From CAVVYA01 sp963752345 (GTDB lineage: Bacteria; Pseudomonadota; Alphaproteobacteria; SMXQ01), in contig CAVVYA010000015.1 in the NCBI GenBank assembly GCA_963752345.1, positions 186,001 through 250,000 on the forward strand: a stretch of DNA of 64,000 nucleotides, given 5' to 3'. How positions within the stretch are numbered: the stretch's first letter is position 1; each line of letters opens with the position of its first letter. A model generated the notes under the pieces. That model worked only from the letters and a program-made list of their open reading frames with translations, searched no databases and was not told where the DNA came from. Shown here in pieces: positions 47,787 through 58,218 of the stretch. Both the position numbers and the translations under genes were made by a program.

Positions 47787-48540
47787 ATGAGCGCCGCTCT
47801 GATCCGCACCGACGGCCTGACCAAGCGCTACCACGTAGGCGGCGAGACGGTGCACGCGCTCGACAATCTGTCGGTCACCATCGCGCGCGGCGAATTCCTC
47901 GCCGTCATGGGGCCGAGCGGCTCGGGAAAATCGACGCTCATGCATTTGCTGGGCTGCCTCGATACACCGTCCGAGGGGCGCTTCTTCTTCGACGGCACCG
48001 ATGTCTCCGATTTCGGGCTCGACGCGCTCGCCGCCACGCGCAACCGCAAGATCGGTTTCGTCTTCCAGTCGTTCAATCTGCTGCCGCGCCTGACCGCGCT
48101 GCAGAACGTCGAGCTGCCGCTGATCTACGGTCAGACCGCGCGGCGCGAGCGGCGCGCCCGGGCGGCTGGAGATGCTCAACCTGGTCGGGCTCTCCGAACG
48201 CGTCCATCACCGCCCCACCCAACTGTCCGGCGGCCAGCAGCAGCGCGTCGCCATCGCGCGCGCCCTGGTCAACGATCCGCTGCTCATTCTGGCCGACGAG
48301 CCGACCGGCGCGCTCGATACGCGCACGGGCATCGAGATCCTGGCGCTGTTTCAGCAGCTCAACGCGCGCGGCATGACCATCGTGCTGGTGACTCATGATC
48401 CCGATGTGGCGAATCACGCCGGGCGCATCATGCATATGCGCGACGGCAAGGTGTCGGATGACGAGCGGGTGGCGGCGCCGACCCGCGCCATCGACATGCT
48501 GGCGCGGCTCAGCGCCATGGGCGGGAGGGCGGCGGAATGA
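47787..48540 (+). CDS. MacB-type ABC exporter ATPase (LolD/MacB family), +1 frame break
   Basis: MGPSGSGKSTLMHLLGCLD (Walker A) and FVFQSFNLLPRLTALQNVELP (split Q-loop region) are in frame one. LSGGQQQRVAIARALVNDP, LLILADEPTGALDTRTG and VTHDPDVANHAGRI are in frame two. Removing one G near 48165 restores about 250 residues. The ATPase and permease are separate genes here, unlike E. coli MacB. It overlaps the permease gene by 4 bases (ATGA). Confidence 0.9.
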
Positions 48541-49770
48541 ATATGCTCGACTGTCTGCGCTCGGCGCTGCAATCGCTGCGCATCAACGTGCTGCGCAGCG
48601 CCCTGACCACGCTGGGCATCGTCATCGGCGTCGGCGCGGTCATCGCCATGGTCGCGATCGGGGCGGGCGCCGAGGCGCGGGTGTCGGCGCTGATCAACAG
48701 TCTCGGCACCAATATCCTGATGATCACGCCGGGTGCGGTGCAGACCGGCGGCGTGCGGCTCGGCGCCGGCACGCGCCCGGCGCTCACGCTCGACGACGCC
48801 GAGGCGATCCAATATGAGGTCCCCACGGTGCAGGCGGCGGCGCCCGTGCTGCGCGGCTCGGGCCAGCTCGTCTTCGGCAACGGCAACTGGGCGACCACCA
48901 TCAACGGCATCACCGCGGAATATTTCGAGGTTCGCGAATGGTATGCCGACAACGGCCGTGTCTTCACGCCGGAGGATATCGTCAACGCCAACAAGGTCGT
49001 CATCCTCGGCGCCACGGTGGCGGACAAGATTTTCGAAGGCGGCGACCCGGTCGGCCAGATGATCCGGTTGCAGAATGTGCCGCTCGAAGTGATCGGCGTG
49101 CTGTCGCGCAAGGGCGAGAGTCCGTGGGGCGGCGACCAGGACGACATCGTCATGATCCCGGTCACCACGGCGAAGAAGCGGGTGCTTGGCGACCGCCAGT
49201 TGCGCGGCAACCTGGTGAATTCGATCATGGTCAAGGTGCGCAGCGCCGACGACCTGGCCGAGGCCACGGAAAGCGTGCGCGACCTGCTGCGTCAGCGGCA
49301 CCGGTTGCGCGCCGACCGCGCCGACGATTTCAATCTGCGCGGCATGTCCGACGCGCTGCAGACCCGCGCCGAATCATCGCGCGTCATGACGCTGTTGCTC
49401 GCCTCCATCGCGTCGGTGTCGCTGCTGGTCGGCGGCATCGGCATCATGAACATCATGCTGGTCTCGGTCACCGAGCGGACGCGCGAGATCGGCTTGCGCA
49501 TGGCGATCGGCGCGCGCGGCCGCGACATTCTGGCTCAATTCGTCACCGAAGCGGTGGTGCTGTCCTCGATCGGCGGCCTGGTCGGGCGTGCTCGGCGGCG
49601 TCGGCGCTTCGATGATCATCGCCTCGGCGGCCGGTTGGCCCATGCTGGTCGAGGTCGATTCGATCTTCGTCGCCGTGCTGTTCTCGGCCGCCATCGGTGT
49701 GTTCTTCGGCTTCTACCCTGCCCGCCGCGCCGCCAAGCTCGATCCCATCGAGGCGCTGAGATATGAGTAA
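48537..49770 (+). CDS. MacB-type ABC exporter permease (FtsX-like), +1 frame break
   Basis: A first helix (RINVLRSALTTLGIVIGVGAVIAM) precedes a large periplasmic domain (about 45-265) and three C-terminal helices of the FtsX fold (LLASIASVSLLVGGIGIMNIM; FVTEAVVLSSIGGLVG, then in the next frame VLGGVGASMIIASAAGW and IFVAVLFSAAIGVFFGFYPA). One extra G near 49585 separates the last part. With the ATPase and the MacA-like adaptor it forms a mechanotransmitting exporter for a periplasmic substrate such as a lipid, peptide or siderophore. Confidence 0.9.
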
Positions 49771-49789
49771 GCATTGCCGCCTCATACGA

Positions 49790-49818
49790 TTGACATACTA
49801 CGCTTAACGTAGTATTGT
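49790..49818 (+). promoter_or_regulatory. higBA promoter with embedded operator palindrome
   Basis: TTGACA (49790-49795), 17 bases, TATTGT (49813-49818). A perfect 8-bp inverted repeat ATACTACG (49795-49802) / CGTAGTAT (49808-49815) occupies the spacer and overlaps both boxes, the expected place for autorepression by HigA. Predicted transcription start falls at or within a few bases of the higB ATG (49825), so the transcript would be nearly leaderless. Confidence 0.75.
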
Positions 49819-49824
49819 CGTCGC

Positions 49825-50103
49825 ATGATCCGGTCGTGGAAGAACAGCGCCACGCGCCAGCTAGCCGAAACCGGCAAGAGCAAGTTTTCCGGACTTGATG
49901 TTGGAAAGGCGCAGCTACGGCTTTCCATGTTGGATGATGTTAAAGCGCTAAGCGATTTCGACAATCTCAGCAGCATCGGTCTTCATAAGCTAACTGGCGA
50001 TCGTAAAGGTCAATGGGCCATCAAGATCAACGGCCCTTGGCGCGTGTGCTTCAAATTCGCGGCTGGAGATGCTTACGAGGTGGAGATTGCGGACTATCAT
50101 TAA
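49825..50103 (+). CDS. higB: HigB-type toxin (RelE/ParE superfamily)
   Basis: 92 residues. MIRSWKNSATRQLAETG, RLSMLDDVKALSDFDNL and GQWAIKINGPWRVCFKF are typical of the HigB family (plasmid maintenance killer), ribosome-dependent mRNA interferases. No ribosome binding site fits between the -10 box and the ATG. The antitoxin gene follows by 25 bases in the toxin-first order of higBA. Confidence 0.92.
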   Translation: MIRSWKNSATRQLAETGKSKFSGLDVGKAQLRLSMLDDVKALSDFDNLSSIGLHKLTGDRKGQWAIKINGPWRVCFKFAAGDAYEVEIADYH

Positions 50104-50128
50104 ATGAAAAACGCATCGGAGAACCACG

Positions 50129-50407
50129 ATGATCAGAGTACATCCCGGTCGGCTTCTGGCTGACGAACTTGAGGCGCGTAACATGAGCGCCAATGCTTTG
50201 GCTCTCGCGCTTCGTGTTCCCGCAAATCGGCTTACCGCGATTATCAATGGCAAGCGGGGCATCACGCCCGACACCGCTCTGCGTCTCGGTCATTACTTCG
50301 GGAATGGCCCACGCATCTGGCTCGCTATGCAAATCAGCTACGATCTGTGGAAAGCCGAGCAGGAAATAGGCGAAAAAATTAAGCGCGAAGTGGAGAAAGC
50401 CGCCTAA
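50129..50407 (+). CDS. higA: HigA-type antitoxin, XRE family
   Basis: 92 residues. IRVHPGRLLADELEARNMSA, a helix-turn-helix (ALALALRVPANRLTAIINGKR) and GITPDTALRLGHYFG are characteristic of HigA antitoxins. The C-terminal YDLWKAEQEIGEKIKREV helix ends the protein. It should bind HigB and repress the palindromic promoter at 49790. Confidence 0.93.
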   Translation: MIRVHPGRLLADELEARNMSANALALALRVPANRLTAIINGKRGITPDTALRLGHYFGNGPRIWLAMQISYDLWKAEQEIGEKIKREVEKAA

Positions 50408-50481
50408 CCCAGGAGGCTTGGGCTATGCGCCCCGCGCGGGGCAGGCCCGCGCCAAGCTTGCCATGAACCCGCGCATGCCGG

Positions 50482-50510
50482 TTGACGGGGTGGGGCGACA
50501 TCGCTAGTGT
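50482..50510 (+). promoter_or_regulatory. serC promoter
   Basis: TTGACG (50482-50487), a 17-base spacer and TAGTGT (50505-50510). Predicted start near 50517, giving a 50-base leader that contains the two hairpins annotated next. Confidence 0.6.
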
Positions 50511-50516
50511 CCGCGG

Positions 50517-50566
50517 CGGGACACGCCCCCCCAACGGGGCGCAACTATTCTGCGAGGAATAGCCAC
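50517..50566 (+). promoter_or_regulatory. Two-hairpin serC leader, candidate serC RNA motif
   Basis: Hairpin 1 pairs CGCCCC (50524-50529) with GGGGCG (50536-50541). Hairpin 2 pairs CTATTC (50545-50550) with GAATAG (50557-50562), and its loop and 3' arm contain the Shine-Dalgarno GAGGA (50554-50558), 8 bases before the serC ATG. A short conserved two-hairpin structure called the serC motif has been described in alphaproteobacteria upstream of serC-serA. The match is by position and architecture; the consensus was not compared base by base. Confidence 0.55.
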
Positions 50567-51734
50567 ATGAAGCCGACCGCTCGGCCCGCCAAGCCGCATT
50601 TCTCCTCTGGCCCCTGCGCGAAATTCCCCGGATGGACCGTTAACTCTCTCGCCGACGCCTGCGTCGGCCGCTCGCACCGTGCCAAGGATGGCAAGGCCAA
50701 GCTGAGCAAGGTCCTCGATCTCTCCCGTCAAATTCTCGGCATTCCGGCCGACTATCGCATCGGCATCGTGCCGGCGTCCGACACCGGCGCCTTCGAGATG
50801 GCGATGTGGTCGCTGCTCGGCCCGCGTCCGGTCGACGTGCTGGCCTGGGAAAGCTTCGGCTCCGGCTGGGTGACCGACATCGTCAAGGAGCTCAAGCTCA
50901 AGGACGTGAAGACGCTCAAGGCCGATTATGGCAAGATCGCCGATCTCGCCGCGACCGATCCGAGCCACGACATCGTCTTCACCTGGAACGGCACGACCTC
51001 GGGCGTGCGCGTGCCCAACGGCGACTGGATCAAGAAGGACCGCCAGGGCCTCACGCTGTGCGACGCCACCTCCGCCGTGTTCGCCATGGATATTCCGTGG
51101 GACAAGCTCGATGTGGTGACCTGGTCGTGGCAGAAGGTGCTCGGCGGCGAGGCGCAGCACGGCATGCTGGTGCTCAGCCCGCGCGCGGTCGAGCGCATCG
51201 TTTCCTACAATCCGCCGTGGCCGATGCCCAAGCTGTTCCGCATGAAGGCGGGACCCGACAAGTTGGCCGAAGGCATCTTCAAGGGCGATACCATCAACAC
51301 GCCGTCGATGATCGCGGTCGAGGACCAGATCGTCGCGCTCGAATGGGCGCAGAAGGTCGGGCGGGCTGAAGGGCCTCATCGCCCGCTCGGAAGGCAATCT
51401 CAAGACCATCGCCGACTGGGTCGCGCGCACGCCGTGGGTCGGCTTCCTGGCCGAAGACCCGGCGATCCGCTCCTGCACCTCGGTCTGCCTGAAGATCACG
51501 GCACCCTGGGTGACCAGGCTCGATGCCGAGAAACAGGCGGCGGTGCCGAAGAAGATCGTCTCGCTGCTCGAAAAGGAAGGCGTCGCCTTCGACATCGACG
51601 GCTATCGCGACGCGCCGCCGGGCATCCGGATCTGGGCCGGCGCCACGGTCGAGAAGTCGGATCTCGAAGCGCTGTTCCCGTGGCTCGACTGGGCCTTCGA
51701 GCAGGCCGAAGCCGAGTTCGCCAAAGCCGCCTGA
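50567..51734 (+). CDS. serC: Phosphoserine aminotransferase, +1 frame break
   Basis: Frame one carries PAKPHFSSGPCAKFPGW, GIVPASDTGAFEMAMWSLLG and the PLP lysine in SWQKVLGGEAQHG. Frame two carries GLKGLIARSEGNLKTIADW to AEFAKAA. One extra G near 51360 (GTCGGC read as GTCGGGC) separates them, leaving the usual length of about 388 residues for the alphaproteobacterial form. It converts 3-phosphohydroxypyruvate to phosphoserine. serA follows 100 bases later. Confidence 0.93.
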
Positions 51735-51834
51735 CCGTTTGCCGATGAGGGCGCGCGCGCGCGCCGCGCGTCCCGTCGTCCCCCGAACCGCTTTTCCCGT
51801 CATCTCTTCGCATTCAAGATTGGACCCCGTCGCC

Positions 51835-53418
51835 ATGGCTAAACCCAAGGTTTTGATTTCCGACGATTTGAGCCCGCAGGCCGTCGCCATCTTCAAGGAC
51901 CGCGGCCTCGATGTGGACTACAAGCCCGGCATGAAGCCCGACGAACTGCTCGCCGTGATCGGCGAATACGACGGTCTCGCCGTGCGCTCCGCCACCAAGG
52001 TCACCGCCAAGGTGCTCGAGGCGGCGAAGAAGCTGAAAGTGGTCGGCCGCGCCGGCATCGGCGTCGACAACATCGACGTGCCGAAGGCGACCGCGCGCGG
52101 CGTCATCGTCATGAACACGCCGTTCGGCAATTCGATCACCACGGCCGAACATGCCATCGCCATGATGTTCGCGCTGGCCCGCGACCTGCCGGCCGCCAAC
52201 GCCTCGACCCATGCCGGCAAATGGGAAAAGAACCGCTTCATGGGCGTCGAGCTGTTCGCCAAGACGCTCGGCGTCATCGGCTGCGGCAATATCGGCTCGA
52301 TCGTCGCCGACCGCGCGCTCGGCCTGAAGATGAAGGTCGTCGCCTATGATCCCTACCTGTCGCCCGAGCGGGCCAAGGATCTTGGCGTCGAGAAAGTCGA
52401 TCTCGACGAGCTGCTGCGCCGTTCGGACTTCATCACCCTGCACGTGCCGCTGACCGACTCGACGCGCAGCATCATCAACGCCGAAAACATCGCCAAGATG
52501 AAGAAGGGCGTGCGCGTCATCAATTGCGCGCGCGGCGAGCTGATCGTCGAAGCCGATGTCAAGGCGGCGCTCGATTCCGGCCATATCAAGGGCGTGGCGC
52601 TCGACGTGTTCCCGGTCGAGCCGGCGAAGGAAAGCGTGTTCTTCGGCAACGAGCTGGTGGTGGCGACGCCGCACCTCGGCGCCTCGACCTCGGAAGCGCA
52701 GGAGAATGTCGCCAACCAGGTCGCCGAGCAGATCTCCGACTTCCTGCTCACCGGCGCCGTGGTCAACGCGCTCAACATGCCGTCGGTCAGCGCCGAAGAC
52801 GCGCCCAAGCTGATGCCCTATATGCGTCTCGCCGAACAGCTCGGCAGCCTGCTCGGCCAGCTCATCCGCACCGGCATCAAGTCGGTCACCATCGACTATG
52901 ACGGCCAGGTCGCCGAGCTCAACACGCGGCCGCTGACCGCCGTTGTGCTCAAGGGCCTGCTGTCGCCGCAGATGGAGACGGTGAACATGGTCAACGCGCC
53001 GGTCGTCGCGCGCGAACGCGAAATCCACGTGACCGACGCCAAGCACGAACGGGCCAGCGACTACCAGTCGCTGATCCGCCTGACCGTGGAAACCGAGAAC
53101 AGCAAGCGCACGGTGTCGGGCACCCTGTTCGGTGGCGACAAGCCGCGCATCGTCGATCTCAACGGCATCGCCATCGAAGCCGAGCTCGGTCCGAACATGC
53201 TGTTCGTCACCAACAAGGACAAGCCGGGCTTCATCGGCAATCTCGGCCGCACACTCGCCGAATCGAATGTCAACATCGGCACCTTCCATCTCGGGCGCAC
53301 CGAATCGGGCGGCGACGCGGTGGCGCTGATCAAGCTCGACTCGCCGGTCACCGACGCCTTGCTCGACAAGGTTCGCGGCATTCCGAACGTGGTTCAGGCG
53401 CAGGCGCTGAACTTCTGA
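51835..53418 (+). CDS. serA: D-3-phosphoglycerate dehydrogenase
   Basis: 527 residues, the long type with an intervening domain. The catalytic domain starts KPKVLISDDLSPQAVAIFKD. The NAD Rossmann loop is TLGVIGCGNIGSIVADRA, catalytic parts are NCARGELIVEADVK and TPHLGASTSEAQENV, and the C-terminal ACT domain (MLFVTNKDKPGFIGNLGRTL) senses serine. It is the first step of serine synthesis. It is in an operon with serC. Confidence 0.96.
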   Translation: MAKPKVLISDDLSPQAVAIFKDRGLDVDYKPGMKPDELLAVIGEYDGLAVRSATKVTAKVLEAAKKLKVVGRAGIGVDNIDVPKATARGVIVMNTPFGNSITTAEHAIAMMFALARDLPAANASTHAGKWEKNRFMGVELFAKTLGVIGCGNIGSIVADRALGLKMKVVAYDPYLSPERAKDLGVEKVDLDELLRRSDFITLHVPLTDSTRSIINAENIAKMKKGVRVINCARGELIVEADVKAALDSGHIKGVALDVFPVEPAKESVFFGNELVVATPHLGASTSEAQENVANQVAEQISDFLLTGAVVNALNMPSVSAEDAPKLMPYMRLAEQLGSLLGQLIRTGIKSVTIDYDGQVAELNTRPLTAVVLKGLLSPQMETVNMVNAPVVAREREIHVTDAKHERASDYQSLIRLTVETENSKRTVSGTLFGGDKPRIVDLNGIAIEAELGPNMLFVTNKDKPGFIGNLGRTLAESNVNIGTFHLGRTESGGDAVALIKLDSPVTDALLDKVRGIPNVVQAQALNF

Positions 53419-53437
53419 TCGGGCGCCCGGCCGCTGT

Positions 53438-53467
53438 TCACAAAGCGGGCATCCGCCCGTTTTGTGA
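53438..53467 (+). other. Perfect hairpin after serA without U-tract
   Basis: A 13-bp stem (TCACAAAGCGGGC with its complement, one G-U pair) closed by a 4-base loop, 20 bases after the serA stop. No U run follows on the plus strand, so it is not a standard terminator. It may protect the serCA mRNA 3' end or work with another factor. Confidence 0.5.
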
Positions 53468-53590
53468 GCATGAAATACAGCATTTACAATATGTTGAGGC
53501 CGATCCGATGGGTCGGCCTTAATGCTTCTTTCGCAATCCGCGGGTTAGAAGGGCGGCTCGTGCCGACTTGCCAGAGGATTGACTGAAGCT

Positions 53591-55288
53591 ATGCCGGACT
53601 CGTCTGAAGGTGCCGCTCTGCAGAGCTTGGCAGATCCGGCTTGGGTATGGGACGGCGAGCCTGAGTCTGGGATTTTTGCCGCCGCACCGGTTGCGCTGCT
53701 ACGCCTGGACGCGGATCTGGCGCCCGTGGCGGCCAATGACGCCTATCGCGTTCTCGTCGGTGCGCAGGGCATCGAAGCCGTGACGGATTATCGCACACTG
53801 CTCGACGAGACCGATCTGCGGAGTCTCGATTCTCTCCTGGCGAATCTGGCCGCCGGCAAACTGGCCTCGTTTCGCATCGAACTCAGTTTGCGGTTTTCCC
53901 AGCGCAAGACCGTCGCGGGACAGCTCTCGCCGCCGCGCCAGGTCATCGTCCTCGTCGGCGGCGCGGCGATCGCCGCAAAGCGGGACCAGCCGAATCCTCC
54001 CGGCTTCGTCATCAGCCTGACCGACGTGACCGCGCTGCGCCGGAACATGGAAGTCGAATTCCGCCGGCACGAGGCGCTCGATCAGGCGCTCGAGGAAATG
54101 GTCGCCGGCCTCGTGCTGTTCGATGCCGAGGACCGACTCGTGTTCTGCAATCGTCGCTACCGCGAATTCTACGGGGTGCCCGACGAACTCGCCCGTCCCG
54201 GTACGCGCTTCATCGACATGCTCCTCGAGGAAATGCGCAGCGGCAAGCTCGCCGTGAGCGGCGACGATCAGGCGCGCTTCGTGGCCGCCAGGCTTGAACG
54301 CCGCATGGTGGGAACCGGGCAGGGGCCGATGGTGGAAAGCGCGGTCGTCGAACAACGCAACGCGGATGGCCGTTGGCTGCAGATCCGCGAGCGCGTGATG
54401 CCCGGCGGCTGGGTGGTCGGCGTGCATGTCGACGCCACGGCCCTGAAAGACAAGGAACAGGCGCTCGAGGCCCAGCGTGCGGAGCTGGAGCGGCGCGCCG
54501 ACGAGTTGTCGCAACTCGCGACCAACCTCGCGATCGCGCGCGACGACGCCTTGGCGGCGGCCCGTGTCAAAGCGAACTTCCTCGCCAATATGAGCCATGA
54601 GCTGCGCACGCCGCTCAATGCGGTCATCGGCTTCGCCGAAATCCTCGCGGGCGGCGCGGCAGGGCCGCTCAACCCGCGGCAGACCGAATATCTGACGGAT
54701 ATCCGCAACTCGGGCAATCATCTGCTCGGCGTCATTAACGATATTCTCGACATTTCCAAAGCCGATGCCGGCAAGATCGTTCTCCAGGAAGACGAACTGG
54801 AGATCGCCGAATTCCTCACCGGCACGGCGCGCTTCATGTTGCAGATGGCGCGCAGCAAGAATCTCGTGCTGCTGACCGACATTCCCCCGGCTCTCGGCCG
54901 CGCCATGGTACGGGTCGATCCGCGGCGCTTCCGGCAGGTGCTGCTCAACCTGCTGTCGAACGCCATCAAATTCACACCCGAGCAAGGCCGCGTGAGGATT
55001 TCTCTCGCCAAAGCGCCCGATGGCGGCCCGGAGGAGGGCGGCATCGTCATTACCGTCAGCGACACCGGAATCGGCATCGCGCACGACGATCTGGGCAAGG
55101 TCTTCGCGCCCTTCGAACAGGCCGACAGTTCGCTGACGCGCAAATACGAGGGCACCGGATTGGGCCTTACCCTGGTCAAGGCGCTGATCGATTTGCATCA
55201 GGGCTGGGTCCGCCTGGACTCCACGCCGGGCCTCGGCACCCATGTCCGCATCTGGCTGCCGCCGGCCCGGGTCCGCCTGCAGGGCTGA
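53591..55288 (+). CDS. Soluble PAS-domain sensor histidine kinase
   Basis: 565 residues with no membrane helix. Two PAS-like regions lie at about 25-150 (ending FVISLTDVTALRRN) and 165-295 (LDQALEEMVAGLVLFDAEDR ... GGWVVGVHVDATALKDKEQ). A coiled coil follows, then the HisKA box NMSHELRTPLNAVIGFAEIL with the phospho-His, and the ATPase boxes LLNLLSNAIKFTPE, VSDTGIGIAHDDLGKVF, FEQADSSLTRKYEGTGLGL. This is similar to PleC/DivL-type kinases. No response regulator is adjacent, so it is an orphan. A TTG at 53579 is an alternative start. Confidence 0.9.
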   Translation: MPDSSEGAALQSLADPAWVWDGEPESGIFAAAPVALLRLDADLAPVAANDAYRVLVGAQGIEAVTDYRTLLDETDLRSLDSLLANLAAGKLASFRIELSLRFSQRKTVAGQLSPPRQVIVLVGGAAIAAKRDQPNPPGFVISLTDVTALRRNMEVEFRRHEALDQALEEMVAGLVLFDAEDRLVFCNRRYREFYGVPDELARPGTRFIDMLLEEMRSGKLAVSGDDQARFVAARLERRMVGTGQGPMVESAVVEQRNADGRWLQIRERVMPGGWVVGVHVDATALKDKEQALEAQRAELERRADELSQLATNLAIARDDALAAARVKANFLANMSHELRTPLNAVIGFAEILAGGAAGPLNPRQTEYLTDIRNSGNHLLGVINDILDISKADAGKIVLQEDELEIAEFLTGTARFMLQMARSKNLVLLTDIPPALGRAMVRVDPRRFRQVLLNLLSNAIKFTPEQGRVRISLAKAPDGGPEEGGIVITVSDTGIGIAHDDLGKVFAPFEQADSSLTRKYEGTGLGLTLVKALIDLHQGWVRLDSTPGLGTHVRIWLPPARVRLQG

Positions 55289-55422
55289 ACGGAACGCCGC
55301 GCGCGCGGCCGCATTTCCGTTTGCCGTTTGCCCCGTTTCCGGTTACCTAACCGAGTGAGACCGCGGCTCTGTGGACCTGCGGCCCTCAACTCTCATGGGC
55401 GGGTAAGTCCGCGGAAAATAAA

Positions 55423-56634
55423 GTGAAACCAGAGCCTTCGATGACGGAAAGCGGCGAACGGGCACTGCTGCCGCCGGGCATGAGCGACCTCTTGCCCCCC
55501 GATGCGGCCTTCGAGGCGGCGACGGTGGAAAGCCTGATTGCCGCCTTCGCCGCCCAGGGCTACGAACGGGTCAAGCCGCCGCTCCTCGAATTCGAGGAAA
55601 CCCTGCTGGGCGGCGCCGGCGCGTCGATGGCCGGCCAGACCTTCCGCCTGATGGATCCGATTTCTCACCGCATGCTGGCGCTGCGCGCCGACATGACTCT
55701 GCAGATCGCCCGCATCGCGACCACCCGGCTTGGCCATGTGGCGCGTCCCCTGCGGCTTTGCTACGCGGGCCAGGTGCTGCAGGTGAGCGGCAGCCAACTG
55801 CGCTCCCAACGCCAGATCGGTCAGGTCGGCTGCGAGCTGATCGGCGGTCATGGCGCCGCTGCGGATGGCGAGATCATCACGCTCGCGGCCCAGGCGCTTG
55901 CCGCGATCGGCGTGCGCGGCCTGTCGGTCGATCTCAATCTGCCGCCGCTCGTTCCGGTGATCTGTCAGCAATTCAACCTCGATGGCGCGCAAATCGCGGC
56001 GTTGCGCGCGGCGCTCGACCATAAGGATGCGGCCGGCGTGGCGGCGCTCGGCGGACCGGCCGCGAAGCTGCTCGGCGCGTTGCTCGCGGCCGCCGGCCCG
56101 GCGCGCAAGACGCTTGCCGCGCTCGCCAATCTCCAACTGCCCGCCGCCGCCGTCCAGGACGTGGCGCGACTGAAGGAAGTCGTCGCGCTCGTCGAAAGCG
56201 CAGCGCCCGATCTCAAGATCACCATCGATCCGGTGGAGAACCGCGGATTCGAATATCATACCGGCGTCAGCTTCGTGCTGTTCGCGCTCGGCGTGCGCGG
56301 CGAGCTCGGTCGCGGCGGACGCTATCGCGCCGGCGGGGCGGCCGCCAACAGCGCCACGAGCGCGACCGGCGGCAATGGCGCGGCGATGACGGGCGAGCCT
56401 TCGACCGGCTTCACCTTGTTCATGGATACGGTGTTGCAGGCTATCCCCGGCCCGCGGCCCGGTCGTCGCCTGTTCGTGCCGTTCGGCGTGGCGGCGGCCG
56501 AAGCGGGCCAGTTGCGCGCGCAGGGTTGGGTCACCGTGGCCGGTCTCGCGGCGGTGAGCGACAGCATGGCGGAAGCGCGCCGTCTCAACTGCACCCATAT
56601 CCTCTCGGCCGGCCGGATCGCCGACCTGGTTTAA
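55423..56634 (+). CDS. hisZ: ATP phosphoribosyltransferase regulatory subunit HisZ
   Basis: 403 residues. A class II HisRS-like fold: LPPGMSDLLPPDAAFEAATV, the motif-2-like ALRADMTLQIARIATTRLG and HisRS-like GFEYHTGVSFVLFALGVRGE (split) with GRGGRY. It lacks the anticodon domain. It pairs with the short HisG to form the first enzyme of histidine synthesis; hisG is not in the window. It lies upstream of purA by 61 bases, a common hisZ-purA pair. Confidence 0.92.
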   Translation: MKPEPSMTESGERALLPPGMSDLLPPDAAFEAATVESLIAAFAAQGYERVKPPLLEFEETLLGGAGASMAGQTFRLMDPISHRMLALRADMTLQIARIATTRLGHVARPLRLCYAGQVLQVSGSQLRSQRQIGQVGCELIGGHGAAADGEIITLAAQALAAIGVRGLSVDLNLPPLVPVICQQFNLDGAQIAALRAALDHKDAAGVAALGGPAAKLLGALLAAAGPARKTLAALANLQLPAAAVQDVARLKEVVALVESAAPDLKITIDPVENRGFEYHTGVSFVLFALGVRGELGRGGRYRAGGAAANSATSATGGNGAAMTGEPSTGFTLFMDTVLQAIPGPRPGRRLFVPFGVAAAEAGQLRAQGWVTVAGLAAVSDSMAEARRLNCTHILSAGRIADLV

Positions 56635-56695
56635 TCGTTCGCCGGCGTTCGGCGGGTCCTTCAATCACAGAGTCTCAGCACACAGCGGAGCGAGT

Positions 56696-57988
<1,293 letters not shown>

Positions 57989-58218
57989 GCGCGCTGCTTA
58001 ACCATGAGCAGCCTGCCGGCTATTAACCAAGATAGCCGCGCAAACCCGCAATCGACGGTTGTTGTCCACACTCGCCACTCGCGCTGACGAAGGGTATTTT
58101 TTCGGCGCCATTAACGAACCGTTTTCCCTTCCCCTATAGATTTCGGCTGAGTTGGGACAGCGCTCGTGTCGACGAAGCTCAGGCAGTGAGTTCCCGCTGT
58201 TTATCGAACGGCTGACGG

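Noticed and set aside
53438..53467. Intrinsic terminator after serA
   Set aside because: The stem is excellent but no U-tract follows, so it is listed only as a hairpin.
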